This document shows positions 15,722 to 21,986 of a stretch of DNA of 25,329 bases, in pieces. Each line of letters starts with the position of its first letter. The stretch's first letter is position 1. The stretch covers positions 1 to 25,329 of IMG/VR virus record IMGVR_UViG_3300036814_000696. One strand, 5' to 3'. The notes under the pieces are model-generated. The model worked only from the letters and a program-made list of their open reading frames with translations. It had not been told where the DNA came from and did not search any database. Source of the DNA: a virus. The position numbers and the translations under genes were made by a program.

Positions 15722-15882
15722 TGGCAAAGTTAAGCTTTAAAGAGTGGTGTGAAGTCAATGGCTATGCGTGGATAGGCTCGCTGGCGAGGGATAACTTCGA
15801 GAGGCGGGCGAGGCAGTATGAAGAATATTTGGGGGTCGATTTGTCCTCCTATTATAAGAAGCATTTAAAGGAGAAAACATGA
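15721..15882 (+). CDS. Small early protein, 53 aa
   Basis: The protein reads MAKLSFKEWCEVNGYAWIGS at its start and is helical and charged thereafter (RRARQYEEYLGVDLSSYYKK). The ATG overlaps the previous TAA by one base, with AAGGAGGG 11 bases upstream, and its TGA overlaps the next ATG (ATGA). Both junctions indicate a translated gene in a coupled series. No recognisable domain is present. Confidence 0.55.
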   Translation: MAKLSFKEWCEVNGYAWIGSLARDNFERRARQYEEYLGVDLSSYYKKHLKEKT

Positions 15883-16073
15883 GAGATTGTACAGGATGCG
15901 GCGAAGAGCGCCATGACGTGGAGGAGCGGTATAGCTTCGGCGTCTATGCTGGCAAGCTATGCCTACCATGTTGTTCCCAATATCGGGACAACTGCGGTGA
16001 AGAGAGGGAGGACGGGACCGGAGGAGGTCAAGGAGACCCAGCCGACCTTGAGGAGGAGCACTATGAAGAGTAA
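15879..16073 (+). CDS. Small zinc-ribbon-like protein, 64 aa
   Basis: The N-terminal 40 residues contain two closely spaced cysteine pairs, CTGCGEE (C4, C7) and CLPCC (C28, C31, with C32). The 20-residue gap fits a four-cysteine zinc ribbon. The remainder is a Gly/Glu-rich acidic tail (EEREDGTGGGQGDPADLEEE). AAAGGAG stands 5 bases before the ATG. Zinc ribbons in early phage proteins commonly mediate contacts with nucleic acid or RNA polymerase, which is inference here. Its stop lies inside the next gene. Confidence 0.6.
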   Translation: MRDCTGCGEERHDVEERYSFGVYAGKLCLPCCSQYRDNCGEEREDGTGGGQGDPADLEEEHYEE

Positions 16074-16323
16074 GGCATGGGTGCCAGCCATTGGCGAGAC
16101 CATATGGTGGGTTAGTGATGATCCAATATGTGGGACTTACAAGGTGGTGAAAGTAGAAGGTAGCGTCGTAACCGTTTCAAGGGATGGTAAGACCTACGAA
16201 GCAAGGTGGTTAGATATCGGGAGGATAAACGACCACGGTATCGGAGAGAACGACGAACACTTCGATGAGCTAATGGAGCTTGTCGAACAAGGCCTGTTTC
16301 CTTTGAGTGGATGGAGTAAGTAA
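16063..16323 (+). CDS. Early hypothetical protein, 86 aa, SH3-like N-terminus possible
   Basis: Starting from MKSKAWVPAIGETIWWVSDD, the sequence shows short strands (GTYKVVKVEGSVVTVSRDGK, YEARWLDIGRI) compatible with a small SH3-like or KOW-like barrel, then an acidic helix. GGAGGAG lies 5 bases before the ATG at 16063. A longer in-frame extension from 15913 would overlap the whole zinc-ribbon gene and lacks support, so the internal start is used. Ten bases overlap the upstream gene. No confident family. Confidence 0.55.
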   Translation: MKSKAWVPAIGETIWWVSDDPICGTYKVVKVEGSVVTVSRDGKTYEARWLDIGRINDHGIGENDEHFDELMELVEQGLFPLSGWSK

Positions 16324-16333
16324 GGAGGTGCAT

Positions 16334-17122
16334 ATGGAGGGAAAGAAACAACGGCATCGTTCGCCATGCTATGGGTATAATGGTCCCGTCGGATGGCATT
16401 GGAACGATGTCTACGAGAGAGGGCATGGATGGAAGTCCTTGGTCTCAGACCTCAAAGAGATGACCGCAAGGTCTATCAGGTTCTTTGAGGTAGGGGACAT
16501 GCCCACAGTGGGAAGCAAGTTTGTCTTGCAACCCAATACCAACAACGGGAAGTTGGTAGGTAAGAAGAAAGTCAAGCGGTCCTTGCGTGGTCCAGTGGCG
16601 AGCATAAAGACAGACCAGTCTTCATGCCCACATAGCTGCGGTCTGCATCCAAGTAAGTGGATGAAGGACGGAGAGGACTGGACCGAAAAGGAAGGGGCTG
16701 TTAACTGGACAGCCATGCGAGCCATAGACAAGGCTTGCAGGAAACATGAGCACGTCTTTGGGTACACCCATAGGCGTGGAGCCGATGCCGAAAAGGCATA
16801 CAAGCTAAAGAGTATAGTGATGAATGTCTCATGCGATACGAGGAGCGAAGTCTTCGAGTATGTAGGCAAGGGATTAGATGTGGTGACCATCGTGCCAGAG
16901 CTAAAGAAGAAGGCATGGGTGGACAACGGAGTGAGGTTCGTGGGATGTCCAGCTCAAACCATTGAGGGAGTGAGCTGCCTAGGAGCTAAGCCATGTGGAG
17001 GTAAGAAGGGGCCATTGTGTGCCCGAAAGAATAGGGGCTACGTCGTAGTCTTTGAGGACCATTCAGCCAGATCGGGTAGTATGGTCACGATGAAGGATAG
17101 ATTAGTACAAATAGGAGGATGA
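16334..17122 (+). CDS. Cysteine-rich phage protein resembling the gp88/DUF7227-type family
   Basis: This 262-aa protein begins MEGKKQRHRSPCYGYNGPVG. Two cysteine clusters stand out: SSCPHSC (96-102), following a VASIKTDQ strand, and C205, C215, C221 and C229 near the C-terminus (GCPAQTIEGVSC, PLCARKNRGYVVVF). The pattern of Cys clusters with a CPAQT-like element and an RxxVVF end resembles an uncharacterised family found in phages, which I recall as gp88 or DUF7227-like. This recall should be checked by profile search. A zinc-binding role is likely. AGGAGG lies 6 bases before the ATG at 16334; an ATG nine codons upstream lacks such a site. The TGA overlaps the next gene's upstream ATG. Confidence 0.6.
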   Translation: MEGKKQRHRSPCYGYNGPVGWHWNDVYERGHGWKSLVSDLKEMTARSIRFFEVGDMPTVGSKFVLQPNTNNGKLVGKKKVKRSLRGPVASIKTDQSSCPHSCGLHPSKWMKDGEDWTEKEGAVNWTAMRAIDKACRKHEHVFGYTHRRGADAEKAYKLKSIVMNVSCDTRSEVFEYVGKGLDVVTIVPELKKKAWVDNGVRFVGCPAQTIEGVSCLGAKPCGGKKGPLCARKNRGYVVVFEDHSARSGSMVTMKDRLVQIGG

Positions 17123-17127
17123 GCAAA

Positions 17128-17385
17128 ATGGGTGATTACAAATATGGTACGTTGGAGTACCGAGTAGCCGAGTTAGCAAAGGCTCGCCATGTCGTAAAGA
17201 AAATGGCCGAGGCCATCGTGTCCCTAGAGGGAGACATGGATACCGAGGTCAAGATAAGAGATGGGGTCAGCGACTTGGTCTCCATGACTGCCACTCTTAG
17301 GAGTGCAGCCATGAGCATGGAGAGAGAAAGAGAGGCCATCATGGAGATGGCTCTCACTGAACAAGTAGGAGGGGAAGAAGGATGA
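17128..17385 (+). CDS. Helical early protein, 85 aa
   Basis: From MGDYKYGTLEYRVAELAKAR the protein is predicted to be mostly helical (LAKARHVVKKMAEAIVSLEG; ATLRSAAMSMEREREAIMEM), perhaps a small coiled coil. Two ATGs are possible. The one at 17119 touches AGGAGG with no spacing, while the ATG at 17128 has AGGAGG 9 bases upstream and is preferred. It ends in an acidic tail whose codons (AGGAGGGGAAGA) form the ribosome binding site of the following gene. Function unknown. Confidence 0.55.
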   Translation: MGDYKYGTLEYRVAELAKARHVVKKMAEAIVSLEGDMDTEVKIRDGVSDLVSMTATLRSAAMSMEREREAIMEMALTEQVGGEEG

Positions 17386-17666
17386 CAAAGATATACAAAG
17401 GTGCGGGGGATCTTAACGACGCTAGAAAGATAATGAACCTGCTCAAGGAGAAGTGCAAGGCTCATGACTGGTGGTACAGTATGAGCGATGACCATGGGGC
17501 ATGGAAGAGAGGGAGCGAGCAGCGCAAAGACATCAACCAGTTGGTGAAGATACTTGCCAACGTCTATGGCTTGGGAGAACGAGCGACCGAAATCTACTAC
17601 AAGCATGCGCCAGAGGAGTTCCTGCCTAAAGAGGCAGCCCATGATGGGCAGGGGGAGTCGCCATGA
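17382..17666 (+). CDS. Early hypothetical protein, 94 aa
   Basis: The protein begins MTKIYKGAGDLNDARKIMNL and is helical, with a Trp/His-rich central segment (AHDWWYSMSDDHGAWKRGSE) and a helical C-terminal half (INQLVKILANVYGLGERATE). It overlaps the previous gene by four bases (ATGA) and the next by four (ATGA). The Trp/His cluster could be part of a binding surface, but no known motif is visible. Confidence 0.55.
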   Translation: MTKIYKGAGDLNDARKIMNLLKEKCKAHDWWYSMSDDHGAWKRGSEQRKDINQLVKILANVYGLGERATEIYYKHAPEEFLPKEAAHDGQGESP

Positions 17667-17893
17667 GTAAGCCATTGGTTGAGCTAGTCGAGCAGGTCTA
17701 CGAGTCAGAAGGTATCGGGGCCTATGAAGATTTAATCGAGGCTTTGGCAGCTTGGATGAGCACAGAAGATCAAGAGGTCTTCTGTGCTAAGTGGAGGCTC
17801 GCACTGAGTATTCGCTATTCTGATAAATGGAGTGAAGATCCGAGTGAATGCGGTCCTCACTGTAACCCTAGCCATGAGGAGTATGATGTTTAA
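17663..17893 (+). CDS. Early hypothetical protein, 76 aa
   Basis: The protein starts MSKPLVELVEQVYESEGIGA, is acidic and helical in its first two thirds, and ends with a Cys/His-containing tail (SECGPHCNPSHEEYDV). That tail could bind a metal ion but has too few ligands to be sure. GGGGGAG stands 5 bases before the ATG. The last eleven bases overlap the following gene. Family unknown. Confidence 0.5.
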   Translation: MSKPLVELVEQVYESEGIGAYEDLIEALAAWMSTEDQEVFCAKWRLALSIRYSDKWSEDPSECGPHCNPSHEEYDV

Positions 17894-18440
17894 AGCACTG
17901 GTCGATGAAGGTGTCTTCGACCCTAAAAAGGTCAAGGTATACAGGAACCTGCACAAGGGGTGCTACAGCATCCAATATAAAGGCAGGGTGGTGGCGCATG
18001 CCGATGAAGTTCTGATAAGGGAACCCGTCTTCAGAGTACAGCCAGCTGGTAGGAAGCGGGTACTTAGAACGAAGAAGAAGAACGTCCACGCTTTTGTGGT
18101 GGGCGAGCTCATTAGCTTTGTCCCTACGGGAAGAGGGAGCTTTGGCAGCGATGGGAGGGGCAGCAAAGTTAAGATGCACCAACCCCCCATCCAGTGGTCT
18201 CCACTGAAACCAAAGACAGACCAGATACTGGTGGGTTACCATTGGTTTAAAGCCAAGTACAATCCGTACAAGCTAGGGTCTTTCTATGTGGAGAGCGCAG
18301 CAACGGCGAGGCCGTTGGTGGCCATCAAGTCAGCCGAGTGGGTTCGACTGGATACGGATGGGACCATGTATGTTAACAGCCCAGAGGCTAAGGAGGAGAT
18401 AGAAGAATGGAACAACTATGCACCGATCAGCCCGTTCTAA
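17883..18440 (+). CDS. Phage protein with N-terminal KVYRNLHKGCYSIQ-type domain
   Basis: The 185-aa protein has an N-terminal domain (about residues 15-75) with the pattern KVYRNLHKGCYSIQ, VVAHADEVLIREPVF and KRVLRTKKKNVHAFVVGEL. I recognise this pattern from small uncharacterised phage proteins. Several conserved His, Lys and Arg residues suggest contact with nucleic acid or nucleotides, but no catalytic assignment can be made. A basic linker with Gly/Ser and a second segment (VGYHWFKAKYNPYKLGSFYV) follow. Two adjacent ATGs, 17883 and 17886, lie just after AGGAG, and the second is better spaced. A longer upstream frame exists from 17832 but overlaps the previous gene without a ribosome binding site. 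It is the last gene before a 200-base gap. Confidence 0.6.
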   Translation: MMFKALVDEGVFDPKKVKVYRNLHKGCYSIQYKGRVVAHADEVLIREPVFRVQPAGRKRVLRTKKKNVHAFVVGELISFVPTGRGSFGSDGRGSKVKMHQPPIQWSPLKPKTDQILVGYHWFKAKYNPYKLGSFYVESAATARPLVAIKSAEWVRLDTDGTMYVNSPEAKEEIEEWNNYAPISPF

Positions 18441-18496
18441 GACGTGGAAGAGCAGGGATTCGGGTTTGGGACAACACTCGAAAGAAGTATATCTAT

Positions 18497-18539
18497 ATAT
18501 ATATCTCTCTCTCTCTTCAGAAGAGAGAGAGATATATAT
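18497..18539. repeat. CT/GA and TA-rich hairpin between early sub-operons
   Basis: An imperfect inverted repeat lies in the 199-base gap 18441-18639. Left and right arms pair as (TC)5TT with AA(GA)5 (12 bp, loop CAG), then a 2-base bulge and a 7-bp A/T stem. No U-run follows on either strand, so it is not a simple terminator. It may mark an RNA-processing site, or its dinucleotide repeats may be a replication-slippage hotspot. Confidence 0.6.
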
Positions 18540-18566
18540 GATACACGCATACAAGTAACGACGCGA

Positions 18567-18580
18567 TGCGTTAACACGCA
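18567..18580. promoter_or_regulatory. Palindrome upstream of the GroES-like gene
   Basis: TGCGT-TAAC-ACGCA is a perfect 5-bp-arm palindrome about 60 bases before the ATG at 18640. It could be an operator for the HTH protein encoded just downstream (18965-19222), or chance. No good -10/-35 pair was seen next to it. Confidence 0.3.
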
Positions 18581-18639
18581 ACAAAGAACTATGACAAGGG
18601 TGCTTGGCGTGTTACCGTGGCACACACTTAGGAGGAAAT

Positions 18640-18963
18640 ATGACAGTAAGTATAAACCCTTACAGAAGTTTGGGTGAAGAAGACTTCAACAAGATGAAGA
18701 TAAAGAATGGGTTCGTTATCGTTAAGGCTTTAATGCAAGACGACCTAACAGACCTAAGCATTGTGTTGAAGGAGAACAAGAACTACGGGATGGCATTGTG
18801 CCATGAGGTTGTGACCATGGGGAAGGGGTGCTTCGGCAGTGAACCGGAAACCATAAGGCCCAAGATAGGGACAAAGGTTATGGTGGTGGGCAACTGCTTG
18901 GATGCGGTTGCTGATGGCAGGTTCAGCTTCGTTAACAGCGAAGACATCTACTGTTGGTGGTAA
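18640..18963 (+). CDS. GroES-like (Cpn10/T4 gp31-like) co-chaperonin candidate
   Basis: The 107-aa protein begins MTVSINPYRSLGEEDFNKMK. Residues about 20-107 line up with the GroES fold order: a first strand NGFVIVKAL, a variable loop region (DLSIVLKENKNYG), a glycine-bearing strand (EVVTMGKGCFGSE), a roof-like IRPKIGTKVMVVG strand and a final SEDIYCWW strand. Length matches T4 gp31 (111 aa), the phage co-chaperonin that replaces GroES for capsid folding. Similarity is by pattern only. If correct, it would cap host GroEL, perhaps for the capsid protein. AGGAGGAA leads into the ATG at 18640, chosen over an ATG 12 codons upstream. The next gene follows after one base. Confidence 0.5.
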   Translation: MTVSINPYRSLGEEDFNKMKIKNGFVIVKALMQDDLTDLSIVLKENKNYGMALCHEVVTMGKGCFGSEPETIRPKIGTKVMVVGNCLDAVADGRFSFVNSEDIYCWW

Positions 18964-18964
18964 C

Positions 18965-19222
18965 ATGGGTAAAGCAATACGGCTCTTGGAAGTCGGTGGT
19001 CTCGTCACTCTTGATAAGGCTGCCGAAATGTTGAGCGTCCATAGAAGAACAGTGCAAAGGTATATCCAGTCAGGACGTTTAGACGTTGTGGACAGGATAC
19101 AATACGTTGTCTTCTTGGATGTTGATGAGGTAGAAAAAATGGCACCCACTTGGGAGGGGAATCCCCAAATGAGTGCCGGAGGGAGCACCAATAGGTGGTG
19201 CGACCCTTTTAACATAGGGTAA
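18965..19222 (+). CDS. Helix-turn-helix protein of the excisionase/MerR-like HTH type
   Basis: The 85-aa protein contains LVTLDKAAEMLSVHRRTVQR (about residues 13-32), a helix-turn-helix followed by YIQSGRLDVV, the typical excisionase-family (HTH_17) arrangement. After it comes a short wing-like segment (FLDVDEVEKM). Such proteins bind DNA as small regulators or recombination directionality factors. No integrase is visible, so a regulator of phage genes is more likely. It starts one base after the GroES-like gene's TAA, with only a weak ribosome binding site, and may rely on translational coupling. Palindrome 18567-18580 is a possible target. Confidence 0.7.
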   Translation: MGKAIRLLEVGGLVTLDKAAEMLSVHRRTVQRYIQSGRLDVVDRIQYVVFLDVDEVEKMAPTWEGNPQMSAGGSTNRWCDPFNIG

Positions 19223-19233
19223 TGGAGGGAAGA

Positions 19234-19857
19234 ATGCTAGAAAAAACAGAGCTTTTACTTGGACAGGGGTTGAATCCGTCAGCCATATCTAAGAGAAAGC
19301 AAGGCGCTATGATGGTGTCATATGTAGAGGGCTGGTTTGTGCTGGAACAGGCCAACCGTATCTTTGGATACGATGGCTGGCAGTCAAAGATACAGAGCCT
19401 GACCCATGAGAAGACAGAGAAAGGATATGTTGCCGTGTGTCGAATGTCTGTGAAGATTGACTTCATTGACGGAAGCGTCACGAGGGAGGATGTCGGAGTA
19501 GGGGATGCCAGCACGAAGCAAGGGCTTGAGCTGGCAATAAAGGATGCAGTCACTGATTCACTAAAGAGAGCGTTCAGGTCTTTTGGTAATCAGTTTGGTA
19601 ACTCCCTGTATGATAAGCGTAATGACTTACATACGGGAAAGGAGGATACCCATGCGTCCAAGCACACAGAAGAAGACAGCGCCAAGGTGATGCAGATGTT
19701 AGAGCATGACCTTGGACCAGTAAAGACAGCAGCCGAGTGGAAGAAGGTGGTCTCCAAGTATGGAGATGACGTAAAGAAACTGCCACAAGTCTGGAAAGAG
19801 AAAGCTAATGCCTTGGCCATGAAGGTCAGGGGCGACATCCAAAAGGAGGGTGAATAA
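19234..19857 (+). CDS. Rad52/22-family single-strand annealing protein
   Basis: This 207-aa protein matches the conserved core of Rad52-type annealing proteins: YVEGW (30-34), IFGYDGW (43-49), a beta-hairpin region with EDVGVG (85-90), and AVTDSLKRAFRSFGNQFGNS (105-124). It anneals complementary single strands in phage recombination and recombination-dependent replication, acting with the YqaJ-type exonuclease encoded at 21987-22652 and the SSB gene that follows. The C-terminal 75 residues are variable and charged, as expected. The ATG at 19222 overlaps the upstream stop (TAATG), but GGAGG lies 5 bases before the ATG at 19234, so 19234 is preferred. The TAA overlaps the SSB ATG. Confidence 0.88.
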   Translation: MLEKTELLLGQGLNPSAISKRKQGAMMVSYVEGWFVLEQANRIFGYDGWQSKIQSLTHEKTEKGYVAVCRMSVKIDFIDGSVTREDVGVGDASTKQGLELAIKDAVTDSLKRAFRSFGNQFGNSLYDKRNDLHTGKEDTHASKHTEEDSAKVMQMLEHDLGPVKTAAEWKKVVSKYGDDVKKLPQVWKEKANALAMKVRGDIQKEGE

Positions 19858-20240
19858 TGCTAAGCATGACAGGAAACGTGAGAATCGTGACAGATATAGA
19901 AGTGAAGATGATAACTGCAGACCTGCAAGTGACTGAGTTTGTTGTAGTTTCTAACCGTTACGACAAGAGAGCGGAAGACAACAAGGCGTCCGACTTTGTG
20001 GCTGTAAAGATCTGGGGTGCGCGGGGCGCCGCAGTGGCTCAGCACTTTGTGAAAGGAGATGGCATTGTTATCTCTGGGAGCCTACAAGTAGAGCAGTGGG
20101 AGAAGGATGGCCAAAAGCAGCGCAAGCCAGTTATAGTAGTTAACGATTGGGAGTTTCCTCTCTCAAAGAAATCAGGGGAAGGAAGCAATGGCGCAACACA
20201 ACCCAAAGCACAGCCAGTTATCGGGGGCGCACCGTTCTAA
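19857..20240 (+). CDS. ssb: Single-stranded DNA-binding protein (OB fold) with unusual C-terminus
   Basis: The 127-aa protein has an SSB-like OB-fold pattern: TGNVRIVTDIEVK, EFVVVSNRYDK, DFVAVKIWGARGAAVAQHFV, GIVISGSLQVEQWEKDGQKQ and VIVVNDWEF. In bacterial SSBs KGD-(I/V)-(V/I)-(S/V)-G and the basic partner strand are typical. The tail (SGEGSNGATQPKAQPVIGGAPF) keeps the terminal Pro-Phe but lacks the acidic run (DDDIPF-like) that recruits partner proteins. Role: protects single strands during replication and recombination. AGGAGG stands 7 bases before the ATG. The last 53 bases overlap the sigma-factor gene, so the tail codons are constrained by two frames. Confidence 0.8.
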   Translation: MLSMTGNVRIVTDIEVKMITADLQVTEFVVVSNRYDKRAEDNKASDFVAVKIWGARGAAVAQHFVKGDGIVISGSLQVEQWEKDGQKQRKPVIVVNDWEFPLSKKSGEGSNGATQPKAQPVIGGAPF

Positions 20241-20838
20241 GGAGTGGCCCGATGAAGACAGGGGCATGCTGTTCCGTGGGCGAGATGGTGATCAGGCTGC
20301 ACAAGCTGCCATCATTGAACGCTATAAGCACATAGCACGAAGCTTTGCGCGGAGGTTCAAGGGTAACTACCCTGATGCAGACGTGGAAGACTTATATCAG
20401 GAGGGTCTTGAGTCCATACTCAAGGCCCTTCGTTCTTATGGAAAGAAGAGAGACGAGCACGGGGAACCATACCCATTCTGGAGAACGGCATGGTTCATCA
20501 TACGCAGTGATGCGGCAACCAAGCGGAGGAAAAAAATATACAGGGAAGACAAAGAGAAGCTAACACGGAGCGGGGATATCAGCATCCATGATAGCACTGA
20601 GCATCCACCAGACACTGTTAACGAGCGACTTATCTATTCTAGGGCTTGGGAGCTGGCATCAAAGCTAAAGCCCATATACTGGATCGTGTGGCGTCTGTAC
20701 TATGGTAGGGATATGCAGGAAGTGAAGATAGCTAAAGAGCTAAACATCACACGCCAAGCTGTGAACCATAGACTTCAGAAGGCAAGGGAAAGCGTAGGTA
20801 AGTCATTAAGGAGGGAAGGTTATGACTATGACGGATAG
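20188..20838 (+). CDS. Phage-encoded sigma-70-family factor (regions 2 and 4)
   Basis: The 216-aa protein has region 2 at about 45-115 (ARRFKGNYPDADVEDLYQEG, LESILKALRSYG, with YPFWRTAWFIIRSDAAT) and region 4 at about 151-206, including VKIAKELNITRQAVNHRLQK as the helix-turn-helix. The compact region 2-plus-4 layout fits alternative or ECF-like sigma factors. It probably directs host RNA polymerase to phage promoters of a later class, such as the late operon. The ATG at 20188 has GGAAGGA just upstream but overlaps SSB by 53 bases; an ATG at 20266 is a weaker alternative that would leave region 2 intact. It overlaps the helicase gene by 17 bases. Confidence 0.82.
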   Translation: MAQHNPKHSQLSGAHRSKEWPDEDRGMLFRGRDGDQAAQAAIIERYKHIARSFARRFKGNYPDADVEDLYQEGLESILKALRSYGKKRDEHGEPYPFWRTAWFIIRSDAATKRRKKIYREDKEKLTRSGDISIHDSTEHPPDTVNERLIYSRAWELASKLKPIYWIVWRLYYGRDMQEVKIAKELNITRQAVNHRLQKARESVGKSLRREGYDYDG

Positions 20839-21805
20839 AGGTACAGACCCTGTAGGGGTAGACGCATTGTTTCAGGCAATGGATGAGGTAGACGCAGAAA
20901 GGTACCAGAGTGACCAGAAAAGGTCCGACACCATTGGGGCGTACCTAGACAAGATGGAGAATATAGATCGTGAGAACAAAAAGTTGTTTAACAGTTTAGG
21001 GGTTAAGACCTCAAAGGACTTCTTTAAAGAAAGACCACCACCCATACGGTGGCTGGTCGAAGGCGTCATGGAATCTAAAAACCTAGTGATGCTGGCTGGC
21101 GCACCAAAGACCGCAAAGTCTTGGTTTGCTATAGAGCTTGGCTTGGCAGTAGCTACGGGGGGTGCGCTCTTTGGCGACCCCCTGATGACAGGAACGGGAG
21201 AGAGCGGCAGTGTCTTGTTTTTCTTTTTAGAGGATGGCCCACATAATATCTACGCTAGGGTATGCTCCTTAGCCAAGACACGAGGGGTGCGAAACCCAGC
21301 CGACTTGGATTTGTTTTTCAGGTTCGGAGGCGGTCTCAATATGATGAACAGGTCTGAAGCTCTTCAGCTGGCAGAAGCAATCAAATGCGGAATACCAAAG
21401 CTGGACTTGATTGTCTTTGACCCGTTCAGGAACCTGCATCACGGAGATGAGAATGACTCAGCTGACATCATACAAGTCATGGAAAACCTTAGACATATAC
21501 GAGACGTGACTGGGGCTGCAGTTCTTGTGATTCATCACACCAGAAAACCGAGTGCGAACGACAAAGCGAATCCGGGAATGGCTCTTCGAGGGAGTGGCGC
21601 GATATTTGGTGCGGTGGATGGCTTAATAGCTATGAGTAGCATATTGGATATAGGTGCGGACGCAGCAGACACCATCACAAACAATGTCTTTGTCAGGGTT
21701 AAGGCTGGCAGGGAGCAGAGGCCGTTCAGCGTATCGCTCTCAATCAAGGATGGCTTTGATGGTCGTGCTGAAACGGTGAAGTGGATCGTTGGAGCAATGG
21801 TATGA
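20822..21805 (+). CDS. RecA-like RepA/AAA_25-type helicase or replication ATPase
   Basis: This 327-aa protein has a Walker A GAPKTAKSW (93-101), Walker B LDLIVFD (194-200), a following strand VLVIHHTRK (about 235-242) and RGSGAIFGAVDG (256-267). These are typical of the RSF1010 RepA/AAA_25 group of hexameric RecA-like ATPases. The N-terminal 75 residues are charged and helical, followed by PPPIRWLVEGVM, the usual lead-in to this domain. The likely role is a replicative helicase or helicase loader for phage DNA, since no DnaB-like or primase gene is visible. GGAGGGAAGG precedes the ATG, and the TGA overlaps the next gene (ATGA). Confidence 0.85.
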   Translation: MTMTDRGTDPVGVDALFQAMDEVDAERYQSDQKRSDTIGAYLDKMENIDRENKKLFNSLGVKTSKDFFKERPPPIRWLVEGVMESKNLVMLAGAPKTAKSWFAIELGLAVATGGALFGDPLMTGTGESGSVLFFFLEDGPHNIYARVCSLAKTRGVRNPADLDLFFRFGGGLNMMNRSEALQLAEAIKCGIPKLDLIVFDPFRNLHHGDENDSADIIQVMENLRHIRDVTGAAVLVIHHTRKPSANDKANPGMALRGSGAIFGAVDGLIAMSSILDIGADAADTITNNVFVRVKAGREQRPFSVSLSIKDGFDGRAETVKWIVGAMV

Positions 21806-21978
21806 CGTTGAAAGATGTTGAGATAAGAATGGAGTTTATTGAGGACCAGCTACAAGAGGTTCTTAAGAAGCAAAAAGAGATGCAGTTTTTAATGCTGCGG
21901 ATCGAGGGAGGGATAACAGCTATGAAGTGGACTGCTGCTGTCGTTGGGTTCCTCCTTGGTTTCGCCGAATGCTTATAG
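21802..21978 (+). CDS. Small coiled-coil protein with C-terminal membrane segment
   Basis: The 58-aa protein has a charged helix (residues 3-40, EIRMEFIEDQLQEVLKKQKE) and a C-terminal hydrophobic segment (MKWTAAVVGFLLGFAECL). The same plan as the 67-aa protein at 8277-8480. It overlaps the helicase gene as ATGA. Small coiled-coil/TM proteins of this sort may be XhlA-like membrane proteins or help place replication proteins at the membrane. The frame extends seven codons upstream, but GGAGC 6 bases before the ATG at 21802 supports this start. Confidence 0.55.
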   Translation: MTLKDVEIRMEFIEDQLQEVLKKQKEMQFLMLRIEGGITAMKWTAAVVGFLLGFAECL

Positions 21979-21986
21979 GAGAGCAG

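Noticed and set aside
16112-16926. Long minus-strand frames across the early genes
   Set aside because: They are antisense shadows of well-supported plus-strand genes; no initiation signals or recognisable domains.
18444-18677. Plus-strand frame through the CT/GA hairpin
   Set aside because: Composition is a translation of dinucleotide repeats (SISIYISLS) and it overlaps the GroES-like gene out of frame.
18965-19222. Excisionase implying a lysogenic integration module
   Set aside because: No integrase, repressor or attachment-site-like direct repeat was seen in the window; the HTH type alone is not enough.
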